Shown piece after piece: positions 7,790 through 17,354 of a stretch of 64,000 nt of DNA; position 1 is the first letter of the stretch, and each line of letters starts with the position of its first letter. The notes under the pieces were generated by a model, which was not told the DNA's origin, searched no databases, and saw only the letters and a list, made by a program, of their open reading frames with translations. Both the position numbers and the translations under genes were made by a program. The stretch is from DATAEG01 sp051001975 (GTDB lineage Bacteria; Actinomycetota; Actinomycetes; Mycobacteriales; Jatrophihabitantaceae). The stretch spans positions 1 to 64,000 of the forward strand of contig JBPCMU010000129.1 in NCBI GenBank assembly GCA_051001975.1. Reading direction: 5' to 3'.

Positions 7790-9896
7790 TGCCACCGTCG
7801 GTATGGACCAGATGGACGTTCGGACTGATTGCCAGCCGGGCAGGGCTGTAGGTGCGCTTGCCCGCCATCGGCACGTAGGCCCGACCCACGACGACGTACC
7901 AGACCTTGAACTTCCGCACCAGGCATCCTGCTGGCTCGGCACCCAGGCCGTTCACCAGCCACTTCCAGGCCTGCTCGCGCTCCGTCTGGTTCGTCTGGGC
8001 GGCTCCCTTGGTCACCGGGGAAATGCCGAACAGCAACGGAACGCCGTCGTTGACGTAGGACCACGTCATGAACTCCAGGTGCCGGTCGTACGCGACGACG
8101 TCGCCGCTGGGGGTGTGTTTCTTCAGCCAAATGAACACCCTCGGGTACGCCGTGCCAACTGGTGCGTCGCGGGCCAAGGCCGTCTGCAGGGTCTTACGAG
8201 TGCTCACGACCGTCGTCAACCCGACGAGGCTTACCGCGAGGATCACCGCGGTAACCGCTGCGGCAAGTGGTCGGGGACGCACCTGCCAGCTCCGCCGAGC
8301 CAGCAGCGCGAACACCACCTGGACGCTCAGTCCGATAGCACAGGCGCCCGCGACGGCAAGCACACCGAGGATCGGACCGATCATGACACGCTCGCGCTCC
8401 CGGATTCCGTACCACAAGCTTGCGAGGTATTTCGCCCCCGCGTTGTTGGTCGTCGAGGTCCACATGCTGATGACGAACCAGATCACCCACGCGGCAACCC
8501 ACGGCCTCGCCCAACGCAGCGCGCGAAACACGAAACACAGCGGTGATGCGAGTAGACACGGAATGGTCAGCAGCAGGGCGAACCGCACCGCGTGCGACTG
8601 AGGATGATCAAGGCCATCTGGTCCTGGATACCCGAGTAGCACATAACGCTGGAAGTCCAACACCCAGTACTGGAACGCATCGCCTACGTGTCCGATGAAC
8701 GCCGGAGGATGCGCCGTGCGCTCCGCTCCCGCGCTCGTGAGTGCTGTCCCGAACGGTGCTAGGGCGGCGAGTACGCCGGCTACCATCCCGGCGAGGCCTT
8801 GTAGGACCGTCCGCAACACAATCGTGCGCGGTTTGACCACTGCAAGGACAAGTACGAGACTCACGCCAAGGAGCACGTCGTAGGTGTGCATCATCATTAC
8901 GCCGCCAATACCGAGCCCGGCCAGTAGCCCCAACCGGATCGGATACTTGCCGCGTAACGCCAACGTGGCCAGCACCGCGACCGCGACCGCCATGCCCGGG
9001 CCGAACGACTCCGTCGGACGCCCGGTGAGCAAAGCGGCCCACTCCGGACCAAGGAAGACCGTCGCCAATGCCGCACAGCCCGCGACGACCGGACGACCGC
9101 CCAGCAATCGCACGGCAACGAAGACGGCGGCCACAAGCGCGAGAGGTCCGACCACAGTGGACCAGGCCAACATTGCGGTGCTGATGTGACCGCCAGACAT
9201 CACCGCGCCCTGCGCCCAGTTGACATTCGTCGCGAGAGGATAAAAGGCGCAAGATACCGCCGGAGCAGTTGAACCGGTATTGCACGCGGCGTCGATCGCG
9301 GTACTGCCCGCCTCGAGGATGTTGCGCGACAGCACGCCGTGGTTCATTGCGTCCCAACCAGGCGGATCGGCAAGCGATCCAAGCAGGTGCTCGCCGAACC
9401 CGACCGCGATCACGGCCGGAACACCGAACGCGACAAGATCGGGTAGACGTGGGTGGCGGAGCGAGATGTGCAGTCGCGCGCGCCAGCCCAGTTCAGCCGG
9501 AGGGTAATCGGCTGAGTGCATCTCCGCAGTCACCTCGTGGTGCACGTCGTAATCGGCCGCTGTTCCGGCCCGTCCCCCAGTAGCTGTTTGGGCGCCGATG
9601 AGTGCCGCGGACCTGACGTGCGATTGCTCTGGCTCGTCAGGGACCCTGCGTCGTTCGAGGACTCGGGCTACCGCGACGGCAGCGAGCGCCAGCAGGATCT
9701 CGAGGATCAGCACCCCTTGCGCGCTGTTCGGACCGCCGACACCCGACAGCCAGGCCATGGCCACGGAGGTCAGGCCAAGGGTGAGAACCGGAGCTGCGGC
9801 CCACACCGCCCAACGCTCACGCCCTGCCGGAACGGCGAACCCGAGTATCCCGCCCGGGACCAGGCAGACCACGGTCGTGACGAAGCCCGTAAGCAT
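7737..9896 (-). CDS. Large polytopic membrane protein, GT-C/DUF6541-like (paralogue A)
   Basis: A 719-residue protein with about a dozen hydrophobic segments and an extracytoplasmic C-terminal part. After four N-terminal segments comes a soluble loop with PPGWDAMNHG, where a conserved WD..NH pair sits in the first large outside loop as in GT-C glycosyltransferases. This and the length suggest a DUF6541-like polyprenyl-sugar-dependent transferase (inference). It is clearly paralogous to the gene at 11889 over its whole length. The ATG at 9896 is chosen because GGAGG lies 7 bases upstream; the ATG two codons earlier is too close to that site. The 3' end overlaps the convergent glycosyltransferase gene by 53 bases. 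Confidence 0.8.
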   Translation of the reverse strand: MLTGFVTTVVCLVPGGILGFAVPAGRERWAVWAAAPVLTLGLTSVAMAWLSGVGGPNSAQGVLILEILLALAAVAVARVLERRRVPDEPEQSHVRSAALIGAQTATGGRAGTAADYDVHHEVTAEMHSADYPPAELGWRARLHISLRHPRLPDLVAFGVPAVIAVGFGEHLLGSLADPPGWDAMNHGVLSRNILEAGSTAIDAACNTGSTAPAVSCAFYPLATNVNWAQGAVMSGGHISTAMLAWSTVVGPLALVAAVFVAVRLLGGRPVVAGCAALATVFLGPEWAALLTGRPTESFGPGMAVAVAVLATLALRGKYPIRLGLLAGLGIGGVMMMHTYDVLLGVSLVLVLAVVKPRTIVLRTVLQGLAGMVAGVLAALAPFGTALTSAGAERTAHPPAFIGHVGDAFQYWVLDFQRYVLLGYPGPDGLDHPQSHAVRFALLLTIPCLLASPLCFVFRALRWARPWVAAWVIWFVISMWTSTTNNAGAKYLASLWYGIRERERVMIGPILGVLAVAGACAIGLSVQVVFALLARRSWQVRPRPLAAAVTAVILAVSLVGLTTVVSTRKTLQTALARDAPVGTAYPRVFIWLKKHTPSGDVVAYDRHLEFMTWSYVNDGVPLLFGISPVTKGAAQTNQTEREQAWKWLVNGLGAEPAGCLVRKFKVWYVVVGRAYVPMAGKRTYSPARLAISPNVHLVHTDGGIKVYQVSDAGLACAAPA

Positions 9897-10089
9897 GCAC
9901 ATTCCTCCAGACGGGCGGGGCGACGCGGAGTGACTCCGTGCCGGGCGAACAGCGACGCGAGGCCCGACGCCGCCGCGCTGAGACGATAACAAGCAACTGG
10001 AAAAGGGTGGCAATCAACTCACCCGCATCGCAGGTTGGATCAAGCGGGCTGCGGCATTTGGTCGGGCAGCGCCGACCTGTAGTGCCGCA

Positions 10090-11892
10090 TCAGCCTCCGA
10101 TGCGCACCCAGGCGCCATACCCACTGCCCGGGGCTGACTGGCCGCAGCCCCAGAGTGCGCCACCGGTGCCGATCACGTAGAGCCCGAGCGCGCCGCTGGC
10201 AGCAATCATGATCGCGGGATTTCCGATCGCGCCAGGGCTACCGATACCGATGGTCCGGAACGCGGAAAAGGTGCTGCCTGGCGTCGCTACCTGCGCTCCG
10301 TACACGTTCTTGGCGCTTACTGCGTAGACGACGATCGGGCCTGTGCTGGTCATCGCGTGCGCGGCCGGCGCGCTGACGAACGTCGCGGCTGTACTGATTT
10401 GGCGCCAAGCGCCGAACCGGGATCCGGGGGAGGCTTGCCCGGCGGCCCAGATCGCAGCTGCCTTCGTCGGGGTGCCGGCGGAGAAGACGGTGAGCGTACC
10501 GTCGCCGGCTTGCACCACGTTCGGGTCGCCGGTCGCGTTGGCCGTGCCCGAGCCGATGTCGGCGAAGGCGGAGAAGGTGCCGCCGGCGACGAACTGCCCC
10601 GATCCGCGAATGGCGCTGCCGTGCCGGGCGTAGATCACGATCTGGTGTGCGGCAGTGACCGCAGCGGCTGGTTTGCCGGTGAAGCCGCCAGTGGCGCTGA
10701 GCTTCTTCCACGCGCTGAAGGTGCTGCCCGGTCGGGACTGTCCAGTGCCCCAAACATTGCCGTCCGACGCGATCGCGTAGATCACGATGGCGCCGTTCGC
10801 GGCGAGCATGGGCGTCGGGTCCGAGAGCACCCTCGGGCTCCCGGTGCCGATCACCCGCCACCCGGTGAAGGCGCCGCCCGGATGTGACTGGCCGTCGCCG
10901 AGGATCTGCCCGGCGATACTGCGGACGTACACGGCCAGCACTCCGGAGGTCGCGACGAGCGCCGCAGGCACACCGGTCAGGCTCGGGCCGGCGTTGAGCA
11001 CGGACCACTTACCGAACGTGCCGCCCTTCGCCGACTGGGTGCTGCCCAACAGATTGCTGCCGGAGACGCGGTAGGCGGCCAGCACACCGGTACTTGCCAG
11101 CTGGACCGGCCCGGCGGGCAAGTGCGAAACTGGGCCGAGCGTGACGGAGACCAGTTCCAGGTTCGGGCTGTAGTACTTTCGCAGGATCGACTGGTAGTCC
11201 AGCCCGGCCACTGCGCAAGCCTGGGACCCGTACTGGCTGAGCTGCAAGCCGTTCGCCGAGGCCCCGCACTTCTCCTTCGGGCCCTGTGTTCCGCAGTTGG
11301 TGGTGCCTGACTTGAACGGCAGCGAACAGATGTAGAAGGCCTGCCGAACCTGGTGGCTGGTGTCCCGGGCGATGACACTCCAGGTCTGCTGCACAGCGGC
11401 GTTCGTGCGGTCGTCGGCGGAGCCGGCGCGGTATACCTGGAAGGCGGTGTCGTCGGTGACGTCGAAACAGGTCGATCGAGTCTTCAGGTAGCCGCCGAAG
11501 TGGTTGACCCAGAACCAGGCGTAGGCCTTCACCGCTACCGCGCCGGCATTCAGCGACTCCGCACTCCAACTGCGGATCCACTCATTCGGCAGCACGTTCT
11601 CCACGTACTGCTCGAACGGAACCACGGCGATGCGTGGCGTGCCGCTGGTGATGAGAACCCTGATGGAACTCGGCGGCGTGGTCTGTGACGAGAACCCGGT
11701 GCAAGACGGGTGACCGGGCGTGGTGTCCTTCACAATCACCTCGCCAGCGACTGCCGCAGCAGCAATCTTGGGTTGGGCAGCACTCGGCCCGCTCGACGGC
11801 GCCTTGCTGGGCGCGGCGCCGGCGGTGGGCACTGCGGACAGGGCAACCAGTGCCGCGAGCGCGAGACCGACGGGCGCGGCCAGCCGGTTCAC
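10090..11892 (-). CDS. Secreted SpoIID/LytB-domain protein with C-terminal PLL-like repeats
   Basis: A 600-residue exported protein. An N-terminal signal peptide (about 1-27, ending near TAGAAPS) is followed by a SpoIID/LytB domain (about 50-250) with VVPFEQYVENVLPNEW, AVAVKAYAWFW and GLQLSQYGSQA. In spore formers this fold is a peptidoglycan lytic transglycosylase or an amidase enhancer. Residues from about 255 to the end form at least six repeats of roughly 55 residues (GVLAVYVRS...G..QS.PGG.F..W type), like PLL/fucose-lectin-type beta-propeller blades. The GTG start overlaps the stop of the upstream membrane-protein gene in GTGA. Likely role: wall remodelling or binding near polymer attachment sites. 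Confidence 0.88.
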   Translation of the reverse strand: MNRLAAPVGLALAALVALSAVPTAGAAPSKAPSSGPSAAQPKIAAAAVAGEVIVKDTTPGHPSCTGFSSQTTPPSSIRVLITSGTPRIAVVPFEQYVENVLPNEWIRSWSAESLNAGAVAVKAYAWFWVNHFGGYLKTRSTCFDVTDDTAFQVYRAGSADDRTNAAVQQTWSVIARDTSHQVRQAFYICSLPFKSGTTNCGTQGPKEKCGASANGLQLSQYGSQACAVAGLDYQSILRKYYSPNLELVSVTLGPVSHLPAGPVQLASTGVLAAYRVSGSNLLGSTQSAKGGTFGKWSVLNAGPSLTGVPAALVATSGVLAVYVRSIAGQILGDGQSHPGGAFTGWRVIGTGSPRVLSDPTPMLAANGAIVIYAIASDGNVWGTGQSRPGSTFSAWKKLSATGGFTGKPAAAVTAAHQIVIYARHGSAIRGSGQFVAGGTFSAFADIGSGTANATGDPNVVQAGDGTLTVFSAGTPTKAAAIWAAGQASPGSRFGAWRQISTAATFVSAPAAHAMTSTGPIVVYAVSAKNVYGAQVATPGSTFSAFRTIGIGSPGAIGNPAIMIAASGALGLYVIGTGGALWGCGQSAPGSGYGAWVRIGG

Positions 11893-13940
11893 GAGTGGCC
11901 GGTGCAGGACGTTCCGAGGGAGGTCACCTGATAAACCTTAAGTCCGCCATCACGGTGTACCAACCTGACATTGGGGCTGGCCGCCAGTTCCGCGCGGCTG
12001 TAGGTCGCTTTCCAACCCGGGATGCGCACATCGCCGACGACCACGAACTCGATGCCGTATCGGCGCACCAGACAACCGGCCGGCGACGGGTCATGGAAGT
12101 TCGTCAGCCAGTTCCAGGCAAACCGACGGTCCGTGTAGTCCTGCCACGACTTCGACGTGGTGTCCACGGGCGGAATCCCGTACAGGAAGGGCACGCCGTA
12201 ATCGGCCCAGCTCCAGGTCAGGAATTCGAGGTTGCGGTCGTAGGCGACGACCTTTCCCTTGGCCGTGTGATCGGCCAGCCATTGGTAGGTCTGGGGGTAA
12301 GTGATGCCCTTCGGGGCCCGGTCCACGAGGAACTGGCGCAGAGGTTTGCGGGCTGGCGGTGTGGCCGCGAGCCCGACCAGCGTGGTGATGACGAGCGCGG
12401 CGCTGACGGCTGCGGGCAGCGCCGCCCGCCGCCATGTGGCCGAGCGACGGGTAACCGTCTCGTACAGCGCGAACGCACACAGCCCGAGCGCACATGCACC
12501 CGCTACCAGCAGCACTCCGTAGACAGGCAGGATCATGGCTCGCACCCGTTCTCTGGTGCCGTACCAGAGGCCGGACAGGAACAGCGACGCGGGATCGTCG
12601 GAAGTCGAGGTCCAGAAGCCGATCGCGGTCCACACCACCCACATCGCCAGCCATGGCCGCGCCCAACGCAGTCGGCTGAACAGCAGGCAGAGTGGCGAAG
12701 CGAGCAGACAGATCAAGGTCACGAACAGCCCCACCCGTGCTGTTCCGACATCCTGCTGGACGGCGGTGCCACCCGGCAGGGGATACCCGAAGAGGAGGTA
12801 GCGGTTGAAGTCGAGGACCCAGTATTGGAACATCACGGTGTACTGATGAAGGTTGATCGGTTTGCTCGCGGAACGCTCTCCGTTGGCACCGAGCAAGGCC
12901 GTGCCCAGCGGCGCCACGGTGACGATCGTCGCGAGTGCAATTGCGGCAAGGCCCTGCAGGGCGGTTCGCACGGGAAACCGGCCGCGGAAGAAGCACAGGA
13001 ACCCCACCGTCAGGGTTGCTGCGAAGAGGATGTCGTAGGTGTGCGTCATCAATAACCCGGCCGACCCGATGCCGGCGAGCAGCCCCAGCCTGATGGGATG
13101 CGCGCCGCGCATCGCCAGCGTTGCCAGCAGCGCGACCGCGACGGCGAGTCCCGGACCCAGTTCCTCGGTGACGCGGCCGGTCGACATCGATGTCCACAGC
13201 GGGCCGATGACGGCCGGGGCGAGAGCGGCGCAGCCGGCCACGACCGGGCGACCACCCAGAGCCCGCACCGCTGCATAGACGGCCAGCACGATCGCCAGCG
13301 GGGCGATGATGATCGCCCACGCGTTCATCGCCGTGCTGATGTGCCCGCCGGACACGGACGAGTCCTGTGCCCACGCCACGTCGGCGGCGAGCGGATAGAA
13401 CTGGCATGAGGTCAGGGCGTGTGAGTAGCCGGTCGAACAGGCCGAGGTGATCGCCGTGCTGCCGGTATGCAGGATGTTGCGGGTCAGCAGAGCATGGTTC
13501 ATCCCGTCCCACCCAGGCGGGAATCTGAGTCGGCCCAGCAACGCATAGCCGAAGCTCACACAGATCACCGCAGGCACGGCCACGGCAGCGAGATCGGCGA
13601 GTGGCGGGTGGGCGGTGGCTGCTGCCAGTCTGTGTCGCCAGGACCGGGGAGTCGGCGAGGCATCGCCGGTATCAGTGGCCCGCGCCGAGCGGCGGGTCAG
13701 CAACACTGAGCCAGCCACCGCGAGCACAGCCAGCGCGAATTCCACGATCAGCACCGATGATGTGCTGCTCGGCAGGCCGGTCGCGTTCAGCCAACCCATC
13801 CCGAAGGAGGTCAACCCCAACGTCAGCACTGGCGCAGATGCCCAGACCGCCCACCGGTAGCGGCCGGCCGGGACGGCGAACCCGATTAAGAAGCCTGGAA
13901 CGAAGGCGAGCACCAGTGCGACTACCGACGTGGTGAGCAC
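11889..13940 (-). CDS. Large polytopic membrane protein, GT-C/DUF6541-like (paralogue B)
   Basis: A 683-residue paralogue of the protein encoded at 7737. It has the same N-terminal block (GFAVPAGRYRWAVWASAPVL), a PPGWDGMNHALLTRNIL outside-loop motif, repeated hydrophobic segments, and a C-terminal part ending in an LVHRDGGLKVYQV phrase shared with the paralogue. The fold is that expected of GT-C membrane glycosyltransferases using a polyprenyl-phosphate sugar (inference). GTG at 13940 has AAGGGA about 5 bases upstream; longer alternatives add non-hydrophobic residues. It overlaps the SpoIID/LytB gene by four bases, so the two proteins are made together. Confidence 0.8.
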   Translation of the reverse strand: MLTTSVVALVLAFVPGFLIGFAVPAGRYRWAVWASAPVLTLGLTSFGMGWLNATGLPSSTSSVLIVEFALAVLAVAGSVLLTRRSARATDTGDASPTPRSWRHRLAAATAHPPLADLAAVAVPAVICVSFGYALLGRLRFPPGWDGMNHALLTRNILHTGSTAITSACSTGYSHALTSCQFYPLAADVAWAQDSSVSGGHISTAMNAWAIIIAPLAIVLAVYAAVRALGGRPVVAGCAALAPAVIGPLWTSMSTGRVTEELGPGLAVAVALLATLAMRGAHPIRLGLLAGIGSAGLLMTHTYDILFAATLTVGFLCFFRGRFPVRTALQGLAAIALATIVTVAPLGTALLGANGERSASKPINLHQYTVMFQYWVLDFNRYLLFGYPLPGGTAVQQDVGTARVGLFVTLICLLASPLCLLFSRLRWARPWLAMWVVWTAIGFWTSTSDDPASLFLSGLWYGTRERVRAMILPVYGVLLVAGACALGLCAFALYETVTRRSATWRRAALPAAVSAALVITTLVGLAATPPARKPLRQFLVDRAPKGITYPQTYQWLADHTAKGKVVAYDRNLEFLTWSWADYGVPFLYGIPPVDTTSKSWQDYTDRRFAWNWLTNFHDPSPAGCLVRRYGIEFVVVGDVRIPGWKATYSRAELAASPNVRLVHRDGGLKVYQVTSLGTSCTGHS

Positions 13941-14213
13941 ACGGTCCCTTTCTGCTGCAGCATTCTCCGCGACGGTGCAGTGTTCCCCGGCGACCTCGCG
14001 ATTCGAGCGTGCACGGATGTGGCAGGACCCTAACAAAGGAATCCAGGTGGGCATCATGGCTGCCCGAGTGGGCTCTCAGCCGAACGCGTCACTCCGGGTG
14101 CACCGACCGTCGACCCACACCGGTGGACGTCCGTCCGCGCAGATTGCGGTCAGACCGGGGGATGTCGCAGGTACGCTTTCCGCGCCGGTCGGAGCGAGTT
14201 CACCCGTCCAGTC

Positions 14214-14579
14214 GTGGCGAGTCCTGAGGCAGGAGGTTGGTTGTTCGCACAGGCGGCCCGGGTGACGCCAGCCGCCGCGCGATGCACGGCGCGGCGAGCC
14301 GATCGATGGTTCGCCGGGACAGTGGACACGCTCAGCAACCTGGGAGTCCTGGGTCTTGCTGCGTGGACTGTGCTCTATCACGTCGGCATCCTGCTCGGAC
14401 TGCCGACGAACCCGCTGATCGGAGTGTGGCTCGTCGCCATCTTCGCTTTCGTCATGACGAGGATCGCGACTGATATGCCGGAGCCGGTCGGTGCGGAAAC
14501 TTCATCCGCGCGGCGTGAAACTCGGCGGAGGTCCCCCTCGTCGCGGTGGGGGTGCTACTGGCAGGGTGCTCCGGCGTAA
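14214..14579 (+). CDS. Probable N-terminal part of a membrane protein, split by a -1 frameshift
   Basis: A 121-codon frame with two clear hydrophobic segments (NLGVLGLAAWTVLYHVGILL and LIGVWLVAIFAFVMTRI) before an Arg/Ser-rich tail that looks out of frame. The next frame (14546-16243) begins inside a hydrophobic segment, and the two overlap. Moving to it by a -1 shift near the C run at 14533-14537 would give a single protein of about 675 residues with four N-terminal membrane segments, like the neighbouring large membrane proteins. An AGGAGG at 14231-14236 precedes a TTG at 14241, a possible true start. It may instead be a separate small membrane protein, or a sequencing error may have split one gene. 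Confidence 0.45.
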   Translation: MASPEAGGWLFAQAARVTPAAARCTARRADRWFAGTVDTLSNLGVLGLAAWTVLYHVGILLGLPTNPLIGVWLVAIFAFVMTRIATDMPEPVGAETSSARRETRRRSPSSRWGCYWQGAPA

Positions 14580-16243
14580 TAGTGGCCGGTCACGGTACGG
14601 CGATTTGGTGGGCGGCGTGGGCCACCGGTGTGGCCGAGGTTGCGATGGCGGCCTGGTGGACCCTCCGTCCACGCGCACCGGTCGACAGCGAGGCCGAAAC
14701 CGACGAGTGTGACCCGCGGCAGCCCGCATCTGTCCTTGCGTTCGCGACGGCGGCGGGCCTGGGCGTCTTCTCGACCTTCGTCTTCCACGCGGATGCCGAC
14801 GACACGTTCTATGTGAACAGAGCGCAGTGGGTGGCCGACCATGGAACTATCGCCACCCGCGACACCATGTTCGGCAATCAGCACCTCCCCGCGATCTCCG
14901 GCGCCGGGGTTCCGGTGAGCTCCATAGAGACGTTGCAGGGAGCGATCGCGCACCTGGCGCAGATCGCGGCGGGGAGCGTGGCGTATCTGATCACGCCGGC
15001 CGTCGGGACGTTCCTCGCCGTGTGGGCGATCTGGCGGCTGATCCGGTGCTGGGCACCGCGGCGCCAGGCCGGCTGCTTCGTGGTGGCGATGGTGTACCTG
15101 CTGTGGGCCGGTCAGACCCCGGCCACGCTCGGCGTGTTCTTCCTGCCGCGGATGCAGCAGGGCAAGGCCATCTTCGTTGCCATGCTCGTGCCGCTCATCT
15201 ACCTGTATCTGACCAGGTGGGTGCAGGCGCCGACTCGGCGCACCGCTGGCTACCTCGTCGCGTGCGGTGTCGCCGCCGAAGGGCTGACCTCCTCAGCCAC
15301 CTTCGTCGTGCCGCTGCTCTGTGCCGCGGTGGCGATCCCGCTCCTGCTGCGGCGGGAGTGGCGCACTGCGGCGGGTTGCTTCCTCCCTTTCGGGTATCCC
15401 TTAGGGGTCGGCGTTGTAGTTCAAGTGCTGTATGAGTCCGTGAACGCCCCGAACGCTTTGATGTCGACGCCAGCCACTTTGCATTTCGTGTTCGGCGCTT
15501 CCTGGTTCGCCCTCATCGGCTGGGTTGGTGTGTTGGTGGCCGCGTTCGTGGTCCGGCGCAGCGCGCCGGTCGTCGGCATTGCGATTGTGCTGCTGGTGGT
15601 GCTCGCGCCGGGCGCACTGGCTGTGATGAAGGGTGTCATCGGTGCGGAGGCGGTCCTGTGGCGCACGATGTGGGTGGCACCGATCGCAGTGTGCGTCGGC
15701 ATGCTGGCCTCGGTCACACTGCCGGCCCGCGCGCGGTGGGCCGCCCCGATTCCTGTCGTGATCTTGGTCGCAGCGCTGATCGCGGCCGGTACGCCCTTCT
15801 GGGCGCCGCGGCGGCAGGTAAGCATCGCCGACCGGCCGACCTGGCGGTACTCCGCCGTTGCTCTGGACCAGGCGCGCGCCATTCTGCGCGACGACCACGT
15901 ACCCGGACCGGTACTCGCACCTGCCGACACCAGCCTCGCATTGACGATCTTGACGACCAGGTTGCATGCGGTCTCGCCTTACTGGCCCTACACCGTGACC
16001 GTGGTCGAGCCGGCCGCCGAGCATGCGGCGCGGCTCCGGCTGGCCCGGTTGATGCGATCCACGATCGGTGCGCCGACCGCCGCCGAGCTCCGTGGAGAGC
16101 TGGCCATCCTGCACGTGGGCTGGGTCTGTCTGCGCCCGCATTGGCGGGGCCGGCTGGCACTGTTCGCGACGGCTGGTTACTCGACCCGCCGGCACATCCG
16201 CTCGGCCGTGTGCCTGCAACTGCCCGGCAAGGACCGGGCTTAG
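14546..16243 (+). CDS. Large polytopic membrane protein, GT-C-like (probably lacking its true N-terminus)
   Basis: A 565-residue protein with about 11 hydrophobic segments. The first outside loop carries HADADDTFYVNRAQWVADHG, an acidic pair in the place where GT-C glycosyltransferases bind metal and sugar-phosphate lipid. It is not obviously the same subfamily as the genes at 7737 and 11889 but has a similar layout. The frame is open upstream to a stop at 14516, and the GTG at 14546 falls within a membrane segment (the preceding codons read AEVPLVA), so the natural start is doubtful. See the frame at 14214, which supplies the missing segments. Expected role: sugar transfer outside the membrane to the polymer of this locus (inference). 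Confidence 0.7.
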   Translation: MGVLLAGCSGVIVAGHGTAIWWAAWATGVAEVAMAAWWTLRPRAPVDSEAETDECDPRQPASVLAFATAAGLGVFSTFVFHADADDTFYVNRAQWVADHGTIATRDTMFGNQHLPAISGAGVPVSSIETLQGAIAHLAQIAAGSVAYLITPAVGTFLAVWAIWRLIRCWAPRRQAGCFVVAMVYLLWAGQTPATLGVFFLPRMQQGKAIFVAMLVPLIYLYLTRWVQAPTRRTAGYLVACGVAAEGLTSSATFVVPLLCAAVAIPLLLRREWRTAAGCFLPFGYPLGVGVVVQVLYESVNAPNALMSTPATLHFVFGASWFALIGWVGVLVAAFVVRRSAPVVGIAIVLLVVLAPGALAVMKGVIGAEAVLWRTMWVAPIAVCVGMLASVTLPARARWAAPIPVVILVAALIAAGTPFWAPRRQVSIADRPTWRYSAVALDQARAILRDDHVPGPVLAPADTSLALTILTTRLHAVSPYWPYTVTVVEPAAEHAARLRLARLMRSTIGAPTAAELRGELAILHVGWVCLRPHWRGRLALFATAGYSTRRHIRSAVCLQLPGKDRA

Positions 16244-16261
16244 GCCCGGCCGAATTGACCG

Positions 16262-17329
16262 TCAGCCTGCCGCCGGGGTGTCGCCAGCCGACGCGGCGAC
16301 TCTCGCCTTGCTGATCTGACGCACTCCGGATAGTGCCGCGCCGCCAGCGGAGAATACGTCGGCGAGAATGAAGACAGCCCGCGACACCACGGCGATGCCG
16401 AGAGCCTCACCGGTGGACATCACCGGCGCCAGCGAAGCCACGATGATTGCCTCCCGGACGCCGGCCCCGGACGGTAAGACGATGAAGAGCACGCCGGCGG
16501 CCATGGCCAGGGCGAATCCGCCGATACAGCGGGTCACTCCATTGATGCCGGGAGCGCCGAGGGCATTGGCCAGCAACCAGAGATGCAGACCGAAGAACAC
16601 CCAGGTCGCTGCGAGCCAGGCAGAGGCGGACAGCACGCCTCGCCAGCTCAGGGCCTTCGGTAGTGGCCCCTTGCGCATCAGACGCAGGATTAAGTTGACC
16701 AGCCGGGTGAGTACTGGCGGTAGCGAAGCAATGACTGCGAACGGCAGCACCGCCAGCAGGATCCACACCTCGCCCCGATCGGCGGAGGCCAGCACTCGCA
16801 CACCGAGCATCCCTACACACAGTGCGGTGGACAGCGACAGCCCGACCCAGGCGAGGGAGGTGGTGAACGCCCGGCCGCGCGGGACGCCGGCGCGCTTGCC
16901 CAATTCCATCTGCAGCACGATCGACCACACACTGCCAGGGAGGTACTTACCGAGCTGACCCACGAAGAAGATCCGGCCGGCAGCAAACGGCGTCAGGCGA
17001 TGGCCCTCGTCGGCGAGCAGCGCTCGCCAGGCCATCAGGCTGGTGCCGGTACCGGCCATCGCCGCGACGAAGGAGAGCACCACGCTGGGCCACGCCAAGG
17101 TGGTCAGGGCCGACCGGACGCCGTTCCACTCGGAGATGACCGCGTACGCGATCGCAGCCAGCACGAGAACTGCAACGGCAGGTCGGAGGAAGGGGAGCAG
17201 GCGGGCAACGAGCCGCTTCTTCGGGGTCGCCACAGCAGCCCCCGGTGCGACACTGCCGACCGACACGAGCGGATCTCCACGGCTAGTTGTTGACTGACGA
17301 AACTCGACTGTCACATTCCGGGCCGACAT
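16262..17329 (-). CDS. LPG-synthase transmembrane-domain / UPF0104 flippase-like protein
   Basis: A 355-residue membrane protein with about eight hydrophobic segments, typical of the flippase-like domain of MprF and of the stand-alone UPF0104 family. The motif GQLGKYLPGSVWSI, followed by ELGKRAGVPRGRAF, is the family's conserved region, and LPSGAGVREAII appears near the end. There is no soluble aminoacyl-transferase domain. Such proteins in glycopolymer loci are thought to move or protect lipid-linked intermediates (family knowledge; the substrate here is unknown). It lies 25 bases after the hexapeptide acyltransferase gene on the same strand and is probably co-transcribed with it. Confidence 0.85.
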   Translation of the reverse strand: MSARNVTVEFRQSTTSRGDPLVSVGSVAPGAAVATPKKRLVARLLPFLRPAVAVLVLAAIAYAVISEWNGVRSALTTLAWPSVVLSFVAAMAGTGTSLMAWRALLADEGHRLTPFAAGRIFFVGQLGKYLPGSVWSIVLQMELGKRAGVPRGRAFTTSLAWVGLSLSTALCVGMLGVRVLASADRGEVWILLAVLPFAVIASLPPVLTRLVNLILRLMRKGPLPKALSWRGVLSASAWLAATWVFFGLHLWLLANALGAPGINGVTRCIGGFALAMAAGVLFIVLPSGAGVREAIIVASLAPVMSTGEALGIAVVSRAVFILADVFSAGGAALSGVRQISKARVAASAGDTPAAG

Positions 17330-17354
17330 TAACAGCCGAAGGAGAACTTCCGGC

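Noticed and set aside
11685..13055. 456-codon open frame on the plus strand
   Set aside because: It lies entirely over the minus-strand SpoIID and membrane-protein genes and its translation is rich in Arg, Gln, Pro and His, as expected of antisense frames in high-G+C DNA.
13941..14213. Promoter in the 273-base gap before the split membrane-protein gene
   Set aside because: A TTGCGG and a TACGCT are present but 22 bases apart, which is too far for a confident call; nothing else is seen in the gap.
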